The notes below the pieces were generated by a model. It did not search any database and was not told where the DNA came from. It worked only from the letters and a program-made list of their open reading frames with translations. Positions 8,150-17,378 of a stretch of DNA of 64,000 nucleotides are shown piece by piece. Each line of letters begins with the position of its first letter. Position 1 is the stretch's first letter. The DNA comes from Uliginosibacterium sp036017065 (GTDB lineage: Bacteria; Pseudomonadota; Gammaproteobacteria; Burkholderiales; Rhodocyclaceae), in the NCBI RefSeq assembly GCF_036017065.1, contig NZ_JAYXHR010000003.1, forward strand, positions 186,001-250,000, read 5' to 3'. The translations under genes were made by a program, and so were the position numbers.

Positions 8150-8632
8150 ATGAACGCCACCAGGGCTGCCAACGCCACAGGAGCCACCAAGGCCACAGAA
8201 GCCACGAAGGCCACCCGGGCCGACACGCCGGACGCCTACATCGCGGCATGTGCGCCGGAGGTGCAGGGCATCCTCCAGCGCATCCGCGAGATCGTCCGCA
8301 GGCTCGCGCCGGATGCGCAGGAGAAGATCAGCTACCGGATGCCGGCGTTCACGCTGGATGGCGACCTGATCTACTACGCGGCCTTCAGGAAGCACATCGG
8401 CATCTATCCGCCGGTGCAGGGCGACGCTGCGTTGCGCCGCGATCTGGCGCCTTATCGCAACGAGCGTGGCAACCTCGCTTTTCCGCTGGATGCCGCCATT
8501 CCCTACGAGCTGATCGAGCGCGTGGCCGCGGCGCGGCTGCAGGAGCATCGCGCGCTGCTCGCGGCGAAGGCGGGAAAGCAAGCGGCGAAGAAAGCGGCGC
8601 AGAAGAAAGAGAAGCGGGCACGCGCGAAGTGA
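8150..8632 (+). CDS. DUF1801 (YdhG-like) protein with Lys/Ala-rich tail
   Basis: The 160-residue protein has a DUF1801 core: DAYIAACAPEVQGIL, then EKISYRMPAF and YYAAFRKHIGIYP, ending IPYELIERVAAARLQEH. The N-terminus is an Ala-Thr run (ATKATEATKATRA) and the C-terminus a histone-like Lys/Ala tail (GKQAAKKAAQKKEK), which may bind nucleic acid. DUF1801 proteins share a fold with frataxin-like and iron-related proteins; biochemical function is open. GGAG stands 8 bases before the ATG. Confidence 0.8.
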   Translation: MNATRAANATGATKATEATKATRADTPDAYIAACAPEVQGILQRIREIVRRLAPDAQEKISYRMPAFTLDGDLIYYAAFRKHIGIYPPVQGDAALRRDLAPYRNERGNLAFPLDAAIPYELIERVAAARLQEHRALLAAKAGKQAAKKAAQKKEKRARAK

Positions 8633-8695
8633 GGTGACGAGACCGCCGCTGCGCGTGCCCGCTCCCGGGAGCACGGCCGCGCGCGGGCTGGCTGA

Positions 8696-9895
8696 TCAGA
8701 ACTTGTAGCTGGCGGTGAAGTTGCCGTAAACCGGCGTCTCTTCCTGGCCGTCGAATTCGCGGCTGCGGTGATAGCGGGCCAGCTTGAAACTCCACAGGCC
8801 GTGGGTGACCACGAAGCCATAGCCCACGTCGCCGACGAAGGGCCGTTTGTCCACGCCGTGGCTGTCGCGGAAGCTGTTGCCGTCCAGCGTGATGTCGTGC
8901 GCCACGAAGCGGCCGTCCAGGCCCACGAAGAAATGCATGTTCCAGCCGGCCGGCGGGGTGGTCAGGGTCGGCGTGGTGCCGATGTCATTACCGGCGAAGG
9001 TCAGGCTGCCGAAGTCGTCGGGCAGGTAGCTGCCGATGCGCCATTCGAAGCCGCCGTTCAGGTAGGTGCTGAAGTTGCCCAGCGCACCGCCCCAGTGGCC
9101 GACGGTTTCGTGCTGCCACCTGCCCAGCATGCGACGGGGCGTCAGCTTGCGGACGTGCACGTAGTAGGCCTGCAGGACCGGTTCGTCATGCAGCTGGTTG
9201 TCCCAGCCTTCCGCGGTGCCGGTGCCGATCAGCGTGTGCGTGCCGTTCTGGACGGGCTCGCCCAGTGCGGACGGGCCGACCATGCCGGCGGCCAGGCCGA
9301 AGCGATGCAGGCGATCATTGTTGCGCACGTTGTAGAACATGCCGGCCATCACTACGCCGGCATAAGGCCTGTCCTGCGGGTCCAGGTCCTGGCGCGTCAG
9401 ATCCTTGGGTGTGTACAGGCCGTGCGTGAGCCACCAGGTGGTGTTCTGCAGGCTGTCCTCCGCGATGCGCCCGCCGATGCCCTGGTCGAGCGCCTTCTCG
9501 AAGCCGGACAGGCAGCCGCCGTCGCTGCGCCGGAAGGTCGGCGTCGTGTAGTTGAGGATCACGCCGCTGGTATAGCCCTGGTCCTGCGAGTAACCGCCGA
9601 GGAAGTCGTTGTCGACGCGCAGGGCCATCTGGCCCAGCCGGTTGTCCGCCGGGTCTTCGGTGCAGGCCTGCGCGGCCGCGGTGGAACCGTAGAAACCGGC
9701 ACCGACGCAGATGAGCGCGGCGAGGACGGTGCGGCGAGGCGTATGGCGGGGACGTACGGTGCTGCGGGTCGTGCCGTGGATCGCACTGCGGGTTTCGCCG
9801 CGCGTGGTGTCGACTTGCGTGGTGCCGGCTTGCGCGACCGTCTTGTTGGTGTTGCCGGCAGTGTTGCCTGCGGCAGGATGGCTGGCGTTTCGCAT
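8696..9895 (-). CDS. LpxR-like outer-membrane protein (DUF2219)
   Basis: LpxR-type proteins are 12-stranded outer-membrane barrels that remove the 3'-acyloxyacyl group of lipid A. The 399-residue product has DNDFLGGYSQDQGYTSG and DRPYAGV, the family blocks, and ends in an aromatic FTASYKF strand. A hydrophobic signal (TVLAALICVGAGF..AAAQA) occupies residues 56-77, preceded by an unusual 55-residue Thr/Arg-rich leader; no internal ATG lies between, so a GTG or TTG start closer to the signal is possible. No strong RBS is seen at 9895. Confidence 0.75.
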   Translation of the reverse strand: MRNASHPAAGNTAGNTNKTVAQAGTTQVDTTRGETRSAIHGTTRSTVRPRHTPRRTVLAALICVGAGFYGSTAAAQACTEDPADNRLGQMALRVDNDFLGGYSQDQGYTSGVILNYTTPTFRRSDGGCLSGFEKALDQGIGGRIAEDSLQNTTWWLTHGLYTPKDLTRQDLDPQDRPYAGVVMAGMFYNVRNNDRLHRFGLAAGMVGPSALGEPVQNGTHTLIGTGTAEGWDNQLHDEPVLQAYYVHVRKLTPRRMLGRWQHETVGHWGGALGNFSTYLNGGFEWRIGSYLPDDFGSLTFAGNDIGTTPTLTTPPAGWNMHFFVGLDGRFVAHDITLDGNSFRDSHGVDKRPFVGDVGYGFVVTHGLWSFKLARYHRSREFDGQEETPVYGNFTASYKF

Positions 9896-10015
9896 GATGC
9901 GGTCCGGTTTTCAGGAGTTGTTATTCCTGCTGGACTCGCCGTGAATTTCACGGGTTCCGGAGTTTCCGGCAAAACGGAATGCGCCTACAACCCGCGTCGG
10001 AGCTGGCTGACAGGG

Positions 10016-10062
10016 CCAAAAGAAAGCGGCGCGCGCCCGGGGTTGCCGGGACGCGCGCCGCT
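10016..10062 (-). terminator. Rho-independent terminator of the EF-G gene
   Basis: On the minus strand AGCGGCGCGCG pairs with CGCGCGCCGCT, extended inward by three pairs past a single bulge, and TTTCTTTT follows. It lies 44 bases behind the EF-G stop. Confidence 0.85.
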
Positions 10063-10105
10063 GTCAGTCAGCGCGTAGCGGAATTACTTCCGCTACTCGT
10101 GGCTG

Positions 10106-12235
10106 TTACTTCGCTTCCTTTTCCATCAGCTTGTCGACCATGCTGGCCGGCACTTCATCGTAGTGATCGAACTCCATCGTGAAGGTGCCGCGGCCGCTGG
10201 TGGCGGAGCGCAGGAAGTTGATGTAGCCGAACATTTCGGCCAGCGGCACGAAGCCCTGGACGTAAGCGCTCGGGCCACGCTGGCCCTGGTCGGTGACCTG
10301 GCCGCGACGACGGTTCATGTCGCCGATGACATCGCCGAGGTAGTCCGGCTCGGTCACGACTTCGATCTTCATCGCCGGCTCCAGCAGCTTCGGACGGCTC
10401 ATCTTGTGCGCTTCACGGAAGCAGGCGCGACCGGCGATTTCGAAGGCGAGGGCGGACGAGTCCACATCGTGGAACTTGCCGTCGATCAGGCGTGCCTTGA
10501 AGTCGACCACTTCGTAGCCAGCGATCTGGCCCTTCAGCGACTCGGTGCGGATGGCGTGTTCAACGGCCGGGATGAACTCGCGCGGCACGCGGCCACCGGT
10601 CACTTCGTCCGAGAACTGCACGCCGGCGCCGACTTCCAGCGGCTCGAAGATCATCTTCACTTCGGCGAACTGACCCGAACCACCCGACTGCTTCTTGTGG
10701 GTGTAGGTGTGTTCCACCGGGCCACCGAAGGCTTCGCGGAAGCTGACCTTGGGCTTGCCCATGTTGGCTTCCACGCCCAGCTCGGTACGCATGCGGTCGA
10801 TGGTGATTTCCAGGTGGAGTTCACCCATGCCGCGCAGCACGGTCTGGCCGGTTTCCTTGTCGACTTCCAGGCGCAGGGACGGGTCGGCCTTCACCATCTT
10901 GTAGAGCGCGGTGGACATCTTGTCGATGTCGTTGCGCGACTTCGGCTCGACCGACACGCTGATCACGGGGTCGGGGAAGCGCATGCGCTCCAGCAGCACC
11001 GGGCTGGCCGGATCGCACAGCGAGTCACCGGTCTCGGTGTCCTTCATCGACACGAAGGCGCAGATGTCGCCGGCGCGCACTTCTTCGATGTCCTTCATGA
11101 CGTTGGCCTGCACTTCCACGATGCGGCCGATACGTTCCTTCTTGTCGCGCGTCACGTTCATCAGCGTGTCGCCCTTCTTGATCACGCCGGAGTAGACGCG
11201 CACGAAGGTCAGCGTGCCGAACTGGTCGTTGATGACCTTGAAGGCCAGGGCGCGGGCGGGAGCGTCGTCGGTGACTTCCTGCACGCCGATGTTGTTACCG
11301 TCCACGTCCACCAGCGAGATGCCGCCGTTTTCGCCCGGGAAGGGCATGTAGTCGACGACGGCGTCCAGCAGGTGCTGCACGCCCTTGTTCTTGAAGGACG
11401 AGCCGCAGAACACGGGGACCAGCTTGCCGCTCACGGTACCCTTGCGGATCAGGCCCTTCAGTTGAGTCGGGTCGTACTCGCCGGTCTCGACGAAGTGCAT
11501 GAAGATGTCATCGTCCATGGCCAGCGCGGTTTCCAGCGCTTCCTGGCGCAGTTCCGGCAGGCGGTCGATCCAGTCGTTGTCGGCGGAAGCCTGGAAGTTG
11601 AAGCGTGCGCGCAGAGACTCCAGCGGCACGGTTTCCCACGGGCTGTCCTTGTCTTCTTCCTTCCAGATGTAGGCCTGGTTGGCGATCAGGTCGGCCATGC
11701 CGCAGAACTCGCCGTAGCTGCCCAGGGGGATCTGGCACAGGATGACGTTGGCGCCCAGGCGCTCCTTGATGCCCTTCACGCAGTGGGCGAAGTTGGCGCC
11801 CATGCGGTCCATCTTGTTCACGTAGCACATACGCGGAACGTTGTACTGGTTGGCCAGGCGCCAGTTCGTTTCGGTCTGCGGTTCCACGCCGGCCACGCCG
11901 TCGAACACCACGATGGCGCCGTCGAGTACGCGCAGCGAACGGTTCACTTCGATGGTGAAGTCAACGTGTCCCGGGGTGTCGATCACGTTGATCTGGTAAC
12001 CCTTCCACTCGGTGGAAACAGCCGCGCTCTGGATGGTGATCCCGCGCTTCTTTTCCTGCTCCATGTAGTCGGTGGTGGTGGAGCTCTTGCCGTCCTTGGT
12101 GTCATGGACGTCGATGATCTGGTGCTTCTTGCCGGTGTAGTACAGCACCCGCTCGGTGGTCGTGGTCTTGCCCGCGTCGATGTGCGCGATGATCCCGATG
12201 TTGCGGTAGAGCTTGAGTTCCTTCTGCCTTGCCAT
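10106..12235 (-). CDS. fusA: Elongation factor G, divergent second-type copy
   Basis: The 709-residue GTPase has all G motifs: AHIDAGKT, RGITI, DTPGH and NKMDR, followed by EF-G domains II-V. It drives translocation or ribosome recycling on the ribosome. The switch region differs from the str-operon type: the usual HDGAATMDW is replaced by HDTKDGKSSTTTDYM, about four residues longer, followed by GITIQSAA. No rpsL, rpsG or tuf gene is adjacent, so this is likely an additional EF-G. The start at 12235 gives MARQKELKLYRNIG; a terminator follows. Whether a canonical copy exists elsewhere cannot be seen here. Confidence 0.92.
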   Translation of the reverse strand: MARQKELKLYRNIGIIAHIDAGKTTTTERVLYYTGKKHQIIDVHDTKDGKSSTTTDYMEQEKKRGITIQSAAVSTEWKGYQINVIDTPGHVDFTIEVNRSLRVLDGAIVVFDGVAGVEPQTETNWRLANQYNVPRMCYVNKMDRMGANFAHCVKGIKERLGANVILCQIPLGSYGEFCGMADLIANQAYIWKEEDKDSPWETVPLESLRARFNFQASADNDWIDRLPELRQEALETALAMDDDIFMHFVETGEYDPTQLKGLIRKGTVSGKLVPVFCGSSFKNKGVQHLLDAVVDYMPFPGENGGISLVDVDGNNIGVQEVTDDAPARALAFKVINDQFGTLTFVRVYSGVIKKGDTLMNVTRDKKERIGRIVEVQANVMKDIEEVRAGDICAFVSMKDTETGDSLCDPASPVLLERMRFPDPVISVSVEPKSRNDIDKMSTALYKMVKADPSLRLEVDKETGQTVLRGMGELHLEITIDRMRTELGVEANMGKPKVSFREAFGGPVEHTYTHKKQSGGSGQFAEVKMIFEPLEVGAGVQFSDEVTGGRVPREFIPAVEHAIRTESLKGQIAGYEVVDFKARLIDGKFHDVDSSALAFEIAGRACFREAHKMSRPKLLEPAMKIEVVTEPDYLGDVIGDMNRRRGQVTDQGQRGPSAYVQGFVPLAEMFGYINFLRSATSGRGTFTMEFDHYDEVPASMVDKLMEKEAK

Positions 12236-12366
12236 GATTTCGTTCCGATTGGGTGGTGATGTGGGGGCCGGCCACAAGACCGACAGCCCGCCATTATGAA
12301 GGGGAAACGTGAAGGTTCAAACCCTTGACGGGGTGGCCGGGCTCCCGGATCCGGGGCGGGCGGGTT

Positions 12367-13098
12367 TCAGGGCTGGCGGCCCACCATGCGGGAAGCCCAG
12401 TCTTCCACGGTTCCGGACTCGAGGCGCCGGCTGAAAAGCCTTTGCCAGGAAGGCGGCAGCGGCAGGCGCAGGACCGCTGCCAGCGTGCTGGCGTCGGTGT
12501 CCCGGTCGCGGATCAGCCCCAGCAGCCGGGCGATGCTCCAGTCGGGATGCAGGCGTTCCAGCAGGGCCCAGGTATCACCTGCCTGAACGTCACCCGGGGC
12601 CAGTACCCGCATGTACCAGCCGGCCATCAGGCTGTCCTGCACCCGCCGGGCCATGTCCGGCACGCCGAAGCGCTGGTTGAGCTTCCAGCACGGCTGGCGG
12701 CCCTGTGAGACTTCCATCACGGAATGGCCGATCTGCCAGCGGTCGCCGATGCAGACGCCGTGCTCGTCCAGGCCCTCCACGCTCAGGTTCTCGCCGAAGG
12801 CGCCCGGCGCCTGCAGCAGGGCCAGCGCCGCGTCGGAGGCGGCCAGCGCCTGTCGCCAGCGCGCGTAGTGCTGCCAGGCATAGCAATGCACGGCCTTGTC
12901 GGGGCCGCCATGGACGCGCAGGTCGCCCTGTTCGTCCCCCGTGAGCCCCAGCTCGCCGGCCATCACGGGCCCGGCGACTGGCTGCTTGGCAATGCCGCTG
13001 CGCACGCCGGGGCGGCCGAACGCCACCGCGCGGCCGACCAGTACGGCATGGTTGCGGCCGTTCGCCGGGGTGTGCGGGCGCTCGCTGGCTTCTTCCAT
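12367..13098 (-). CDS. MOSC domain protein (YiiM-like)
   Basis: MOSC proteins bind a molybdenum cofactor through a conserved Cys. The 243-residue product has GDEQGDLRVHGGPDKAVHCY, FGENLSVEGLDE and the cofactor Cys in QGRQPCWKLNQRFG, which is the YiiM pattern. YiiM of E. coli reduces N-hydroxylated base analogues such as 6-hydroxylaminopurine. The ATG is 4 bases after the stop of the glutamine amidotransferase gene, so both form one transcription unit. Confidence 0.85.
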   Translation of the reverse strand: MEEASERPHTPANGRNHAVLVGRAVAFGRPGVRSGIAKQPVAGPVMAGELGLTGDEQGDLRVHGGPDKAVHCYAWQHYARWRQALAASDAALALLQAPGAFGENLSVEGLDEHGVCIGDRWQIGHSVMEVSQGRQPCWKLNQRFGVPDMARRVQDSLMAGWYMRVLAPGDVQAGDTWALLERLHPDWSIARLLGLIRDRDTDASTLAAVLRLPLPPSWQRLFSRRLESGTVEDWASRMVGRQP

Positions 13099-13102
13099 GC
13101 GT

Positions 13103-13798
13103 CTATTCCAGTGCGCCCAGCCAGTCGTCCATCAGGGCCTGCAGGGCCGGCTCCAGCAGCGGGCCGCAGCGTTGCGCCTCGGCACGCAGGGCGGCGATGT
13201 CGATGCCGGCCTGGCCGAGTTCGCCGGTGTGGCCGATCAGCCATTGCTCGATGCGTCGCCAGTCCGCTTCGGCGTGGAACTGCAGGCCCAGGCCGTGGCG
13301 CCCCACCATGAAGGCCTGGTGCGGGCAGACGCCGGTGGCGGCCAGGCTGGGCGAGCCCTCGGGCAGGCCGAACTGGTCGCCGTGCCAATGCAGTACCGCG
13401 ACGCCCTGCAGGTGGCGCAAGGGCGTGGCAAGGCCGGCCGCGGTGATCTCCACCGGGGCGAAGCCGATCTCCTTCACGCCCATAGGGCGTACGGGTGCGC
13501 CCAGCGCGCTGGCCATCAGTTGCGCGCCCAGGCAGATGCCCAGCGTCGGGCGGCCGGCGTCGAGGCGGGCGCGGATCACCGCGCGTTCGCGGGTCAGGAA
13601 GGGGTAGAGGGCATCGTCCTCGGCGCCGATCGGGCCACCGAGGACGACCATCAGGCTGTCGGCGAGCGGCTCGACGGCGGCGAGGTCGTCCACGCCGAGG
13701 TCGTGATAGCGCAGCGCGTAGCCGCGGGCAGTAAGCAGCGGGGCGAGGAGGCCAAGGTCTTCGAAGGCCAGGTGACGCAGGACGAGAGCGGTTTTCAT
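13103..13798 (-). CDS. Class I glutamine amidotransferase-like protein
   Basis: The 231-residue protein is a stand-alone GATase1 domain. The nucleophile elbow is GICLGAQL and the catalytic His-Glu pair is in LQFHAEAD; GGPIGAED forms the oxyanion strand. Such proteins hydrolyse glutamine or gamma-glutamyl compounds, often annotated as GMP-synthase-like. The start at 13798 gives MKTALVLRH; upstream residues fall in a tandem repeat and were not included. It leads the operon with the MOSC gene. Confidence 0.85.
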   Translation of the reverse strand: MKTALVLRHLAFEDLGLLAPLLTARGYALRYHDLGVDDLAAVEPLADSLMVVLGGPIGAEDDALYPFLTRERAVIRARLDAGRPTLGICLGAQLMASALGAPVRPMGVKEIGFAPVEITAAGLATPLRHLQGVAVLHWHGDQFGLPEGSPSLAATGVCPHQAFMVGRHGLGLQFHAEADWRRIEQWLIGHTGELGQAGIDIAALRAEAQRCGPLLEPALQALMDDWLGALE

Positions 13799-13811
13799 GG
13801 CGAGGAGGTGA

Positions 13812-13847
13812 GCGAGGACGGAAGCGAGGACGGAAGCAAGGGTGGAA
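13812..13847 (+). repeat. 12-bp tandem repeats upstream of the amidotransferase gene
   Basis: GCGAGGACGGAA occurs twice and a third unit reads GCAAGGGTGGAA. The array lies directly in the 5' leader of the minus-strand operon, so copy number could change leader spacing. Confidence 0.75.
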
Positions 13848-14112
13848 GCGTGTGGCGCGAAGCCGGCAGTGTGGGCCGAAACCGCGTCGGCGCGCATCTA
13901 TCGCAAGGATAGGTACCGGGGCGGCCGCACGCGGAGGAACGATGCGGACATCCCGTTGAGGGCGTCGCCACGGACATCGCCAAGTGGCCGAGAAAGTCTC
14001 CGCTTCCGGACATTCCCTACATGTCTCCCAGTCGCCGGACTACAGCGGCGGTGGGCTGCGGCCGGGTATTACTTGCGGGGTGATCGCAGTCGCCACGCGG
14101 AGGAAGCCCGGC

Positions 14113-16584
14113 ATGCCAGCCAGCAAACCAATTGTCATCATCACCGGCGCGGCGGGAGACATCGGCAGCGCGCTGAGCGCCGCGCTGGCTGCGTCCTTCC
14201 AGGTGGTCGGGCTGGACCGCAAGACCGACACGGGGATCGTGGCGGTGGACCTGGCGGCGGCCGACTCGGTGACGGCGGCGCTGGCCGGCATCCGCGCCGG
14301 GCACGGCAAGCGCATCGCGGCCGTGGTCCATCTGGCGGCCTTCTTCGACTTCACCGGCGAGGACAACCCGCTGTACGAGCAGGTGAACGTGCAGGGCACC
14401 CGCCATATGCTCGACGCCCTGCAGGGTTTCGAAGTCGAGCGCTTCATCTACGCCAGCACCATGCTGGTCCATCGCGCAGGCGAGCCGGGCGACGTGATCC
14501 GCGAGGACACGCCGATCGAACCCGGCTGGGCCTACCCGGCCTCCAAGGCCAGGGCGGAGGAGGCGGTGCGCGTGCATCACGGCCGCATCCCGTACGTGAT
14601 CCTGCGGCTGGCCGGCCTGTACGACGACACCACGGCGGTGCCGACGCTCGCCAACCAGATCGCGCGCATCTACGAGCGGGATTTCCAGAGCCACCTGTAT
14701 CCCGGCGACAAGCGCGCCGGCCAGGCCTTCCTGCATCGCGACGACATGATCGACGCCTTCCTGCGCGTGATCGACCGTCGCGACACGCTGCCGCCTGCCG
14801 CCGCCATCCTCGTCGGCGAGCCGGAGGCGATGAGCTTCGAGGCGCTGCAGGACCGGATCGGCAAACTGATACATGGCGAGAAGGAATGGGGCACGCTGCG
14901 CATTCCCGCGCCGGTCGCCCAGGCGGGGGCGTGGCTGCAGCAGAAGGCGGAGCCGGTGGTGCCGGATGCGCTGGATGCCGGCGAGCTGCCCTTCATCCGT
15001 CCGTTCATGGTGCGCATGGCCGAGGACCACTACGCCATCGACATCACGCTTGCGCAGCGACTGCTTGGCTGGGCGCCGCGCCACGACATCCGCCGCGGCT
15101 TGGGGGCGCTGGTCGCCTCGCTGAAGGCCGGGCCGGGGGACTGGTACCGCCGCAACAAGGTGTCGCCGCCGCAATGGCTGGCCGCCGCCGAGCAGGCCGA
15201 CACGGACCCCGAGCAACTGCGGCGGCGCCACGAGCGTTGGCAGACGCACGCGCATGGCAGTCACCGCTGGACGCACTGGGCCAACATCGCACTCGCCGGC
15301 TGGCTCATCGCGTCGCCGCCGGCACTTGGCTACCAGTCCGGCTGGCTGCAGTTCAGCGACGTGGCGAGCGGCCTGCTGCTGGGGCTGTTCGCCAGCCTGT
15401 CGCTGCATCCGCGCGCGGGCTGGGCGCGCTGGGCCTGCGCGGCCATCGGCTGCTGGCTGATGCTGGCCCCGCTGGTGCTGTGGACGCAGGACGCATCGGC
15501 CTACCTGAACGGCACCCTGGTCGGCATGCTGGTGGTGGCCTTCGCGCTGCTGTGGCCGCCGACGCCGGGCGTCAGCCCGCTGGCGGAGATGCACGGGCCC
15601 ACCACGCCACCCGGCTGGGACTTCTCGCCCTCGTCATGGGGGCAGCGACTGCCCATCGTGGTGCTGGCCTTCGTCGGCTTCTACATCTCGCGCTACCTCG
15701 CCGCCTACCAGCTGGGACACATCGACGGCGCCTGGGACCCGTTCTTCGACGGCGGGCCGGACCCGAAGAACGGCAGCGAGGAGATCGTCACCTCGTACGT
15801 GTCCGAAGCCTTCCCGATTCCCGACGCCGGGCTGGGCGCGCTGACCTACGCGCTGGAGATCCTCACCGGCCTGCTTGGCTCCGCGCGGCGCTGGCGCACG
15901 CAGCCCTGGCTGGTCGTGTTGTTCGGCATGATGATCGTGCCGCTGGGCGTGGTGTCCATCGGCTTCATCATCATCCAGCCCATCCTGCTCGGCACCTGGT
16001 GTGCGCTGTGCCTGGTGGGCGCGGCGGCGATGCTGGTGCAGATTCCGTATTCGCTGGACGAGCTGGTGGCGACTGGCCAGTTCCTGTTACGCCGCCAGCG
16101 CGCCGGCCAGCCGGTGCTGCGGGTGTTCTTCACCGGCGATACCGACGTGGTGGAAGGCGCCGATGCCAAACGCGACGCGGCCGACCGCGTGGCCGCCAGC
16201 GACCTGTCTGCCACCGCGCTCGCAGACAGCCTGCGTGGCGGTGTCGGCCTGCCGTGGAACCTGGTCCTGTGTCTTGCCATCGGCATATGGCTGATGTGCA
16301 CCCGCCTGACCCTGGGGGCCGAGGGCGCGATGGCCAACGCCGATCATGTCATCGGCGCGCTGGTGCTCACGGTGACGGTGACCGCACTGGCCGAGGTGGG
16401 GCGCATCGTGCGCTGGGGCAACGCCGTGCTGGGCGTAGCGCTGGTTGTCACCTCGCTGATGCTGGGCGAGGATGCGGTGGGTATCGGCGCCGGAATCGCC
16501 TGTGGCGTGGCGCTGGTCGCGCTGAGCTTCCCGCGTGGCGCCATCCGTGGCCGCTACGGCAACTGGCAGGCTTTCATCCGCTGA
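14113..16584 (+). CDS. NAD-dependent epimerase / SPW repeats / VKOR-like membrane fusion
   Basis: This 823-residue protein joins several modules. Residues 1 to about 330 are an extended SDR with TGAAGDIG (11-18) and Y141-x3-K145. A helical membrane part follows: two SPW-type repeats (ASPPALGY and LAPLVLW contexts), then a VKOR-like domain with hydrophobic helices and the redox pair C630-A-L-C633 in GTWCALCLVG, and a third SPW-like segment to the end. VKOR proteins reoxidise periplasmic thiol oxidases via quinone. The cytoplasmic epimerase may modify a sugar or lipid head group. The combined role is unknown. No partner gene is obvious; DUF924 lies downstream. Confidence 0.75.
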   Translation: MPASKPIVIITGAAGDIGSALSAALAASFQVVGLDRKTDTGIVAVDLAAADSVTAALAGIRAGHGKRIAAVVHLAAFFDFTGEDNPLYEQVNVQGTRHMLDALQGFEVERFIYASTMLVHRAGEPGDVIREDTPIEPGWAYPASKARAEEAVRVHHGRIPYVILRLAGLYDDTTAVPTLANQIARIYERDFQSHLYPGDKRAGQAFLHRDDMIDAFLRVIDRRDTLPPAAAILVGEPEAMSFEALQDRIGKLIHGEKEWGTLRIPAPVAQAGAWLQQKAEPVVPDALDAGELPFIRPFMVRMAEDHYAIDITLAQRLLGWAPRHDIRRGLGALVASLKAGPGDWYRRNKVSPPQWLAAAEQADTDPEQLRRRHERWQTHAHGSHRWTHWANIALAGWLIASPPALGYQSGWLQFSDVASGLLLGLFASLSLHPRAGWARWACAAIGCWLMLAPLVLWTQDASAYLNGTLVGMLVVAFALLWPPTPGVSPLAEMHGPTTPPGWDFSPSSWGQRLPIVVLAFVGFYISRYLAAYQLGHIDGAWDPFFDGGPDPKNGSEEIVTSYVSEAFPIPDAGLGALTYALEILTGLLGSARRWRTQPWLVVLFGMMIVPLGVVSIGFIIIQPILLGTWCALCLVGAAAMLVQIPYSLDELVATGQFLLRRQRAGQPVLRVFFTGDTDVVEGADAKRDAADRVAASDLSATALADSLRGGVGLPWNLVLCLAIGIWLMCTRLTLGAEGAMANADHVIGALVLTVTVTALAEVGRIVRWGNAVLGVALVVTSLMLGEDAVGIGAGIACGVALVALSFPRGAIRGRYGNWQAFIR

Positions 16585-16661
16585 GCCCTGCCGATGTGCG
16601 GCGACGGGCGTGCGCCACCGACTTTCTACCTGACTCTGCCACTTTGACTCTGGAGCAAAGG

Positions 16662-17213
16662 ATGACCCAGGAATCTTCTTCCACCGCCGCCGAGATCGTG
16701 GCGTTCTGGCGCGAGGCCGGCCCCGATCGCTGGTTCAAGAAGGACGAGGCCTTCGACCGCCGCTTCCGCGAGCGCTTCCTCGTCGCCCACGAGGTGGCCG
16801 CCGCCGGCCAGCTTGCGCACTGGCAGGGCGAGCCGGACGGCGCGCTGGCCTTGCTGCTGTTGCTCGACCAGTTTCCGCGCAACGCCTTCCGCGACACGCC
16901 GCGCATGTACGCCACCGACCCACTGGCTCGCGACGTCGCCCACGTGGTGCTGGCCGCCGGTATCGACCAGCGCGTCGCCGCGGATCTGCGGCTGTTCTGC
17001 TACCTGCCGTTCTCGCACGCCGAGGATCTGGCCGAGCAGGACCTGGCGGTGCGCCTGCAGACGCCACTGGGCGAGGAATACCTGAAGCACGCCGAAGGGC
17101 ACCGCGACATCATCCGGCGCTTCGGCCGCTTCCCGCATCGCAACCGCACCCTGGGGCGCACGAGCACGCCGGAAGAGCAGGCCTTCCTGGACGCCGGCGG
17201 TTTCGGCGGCTGA
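16662..17213 (+). CDS. DUF924 family protein
   Basis: The 183-residue all-helical protein fits DUF924: VAFWREAGPDRWFKKDEAFD at the N-terminus, the family centre LLLLLDQFPRNAFR, and FCYLPFSHAED with GRFPHRN near the end. The fold resembles TPR-like helical pairs; function is unknown. GGAG stands 9 bases before the ATG. It follows the epimerase fusion by 77 bases and may be co-transcribed. Confidence 0.85.
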   Translation: MTQESSSTAAEIVAFWREAGPDRWFKKDEAFDRRFRERFLVAHEVAAAGQLAHWQGEPDGALALLLLLDQFPRNAFRDTPRMYATDPLARDVAHVVLAAGIDQRVAADLRLFCYLPFSHAEDLAEQDLAVRLQTPLGEEYLKHAEGHRDIIRRFGRFPHRNRTLGRTSTPEEQAFLDAGGFGG

Positions 17214-17378
17214 TCGACCCGCGGGCGTCGTGCGTCGCCCGTCGTTGTAGGCATGTGCTGTCACGCGAATCGGTGCCGTCCGCCACGTGGGTTTGCGGGC
17301 AGCCGCGACACTGTCCGCAAGCCGACCGTCCTGCATGAGACGGCCTCCAGCCACATACCGATCGCGGAGGAAACAACG

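Noticed and set aside
10163..12259. Long open frame opposite the EF-G gene
   Set aside because: It is the mirror of codon usage in a GC-rich gene, full of His/Val/Asp with no motif, while the other strand encodes a perfect EF-G.
13842..16661. 1123-codon frame running through the epimerase fusion
   Set aside because: Only its last part (16662-17213, DUF924) is a real gene; the rest is an Arg/Ala-rich shadow of the fusion protein.
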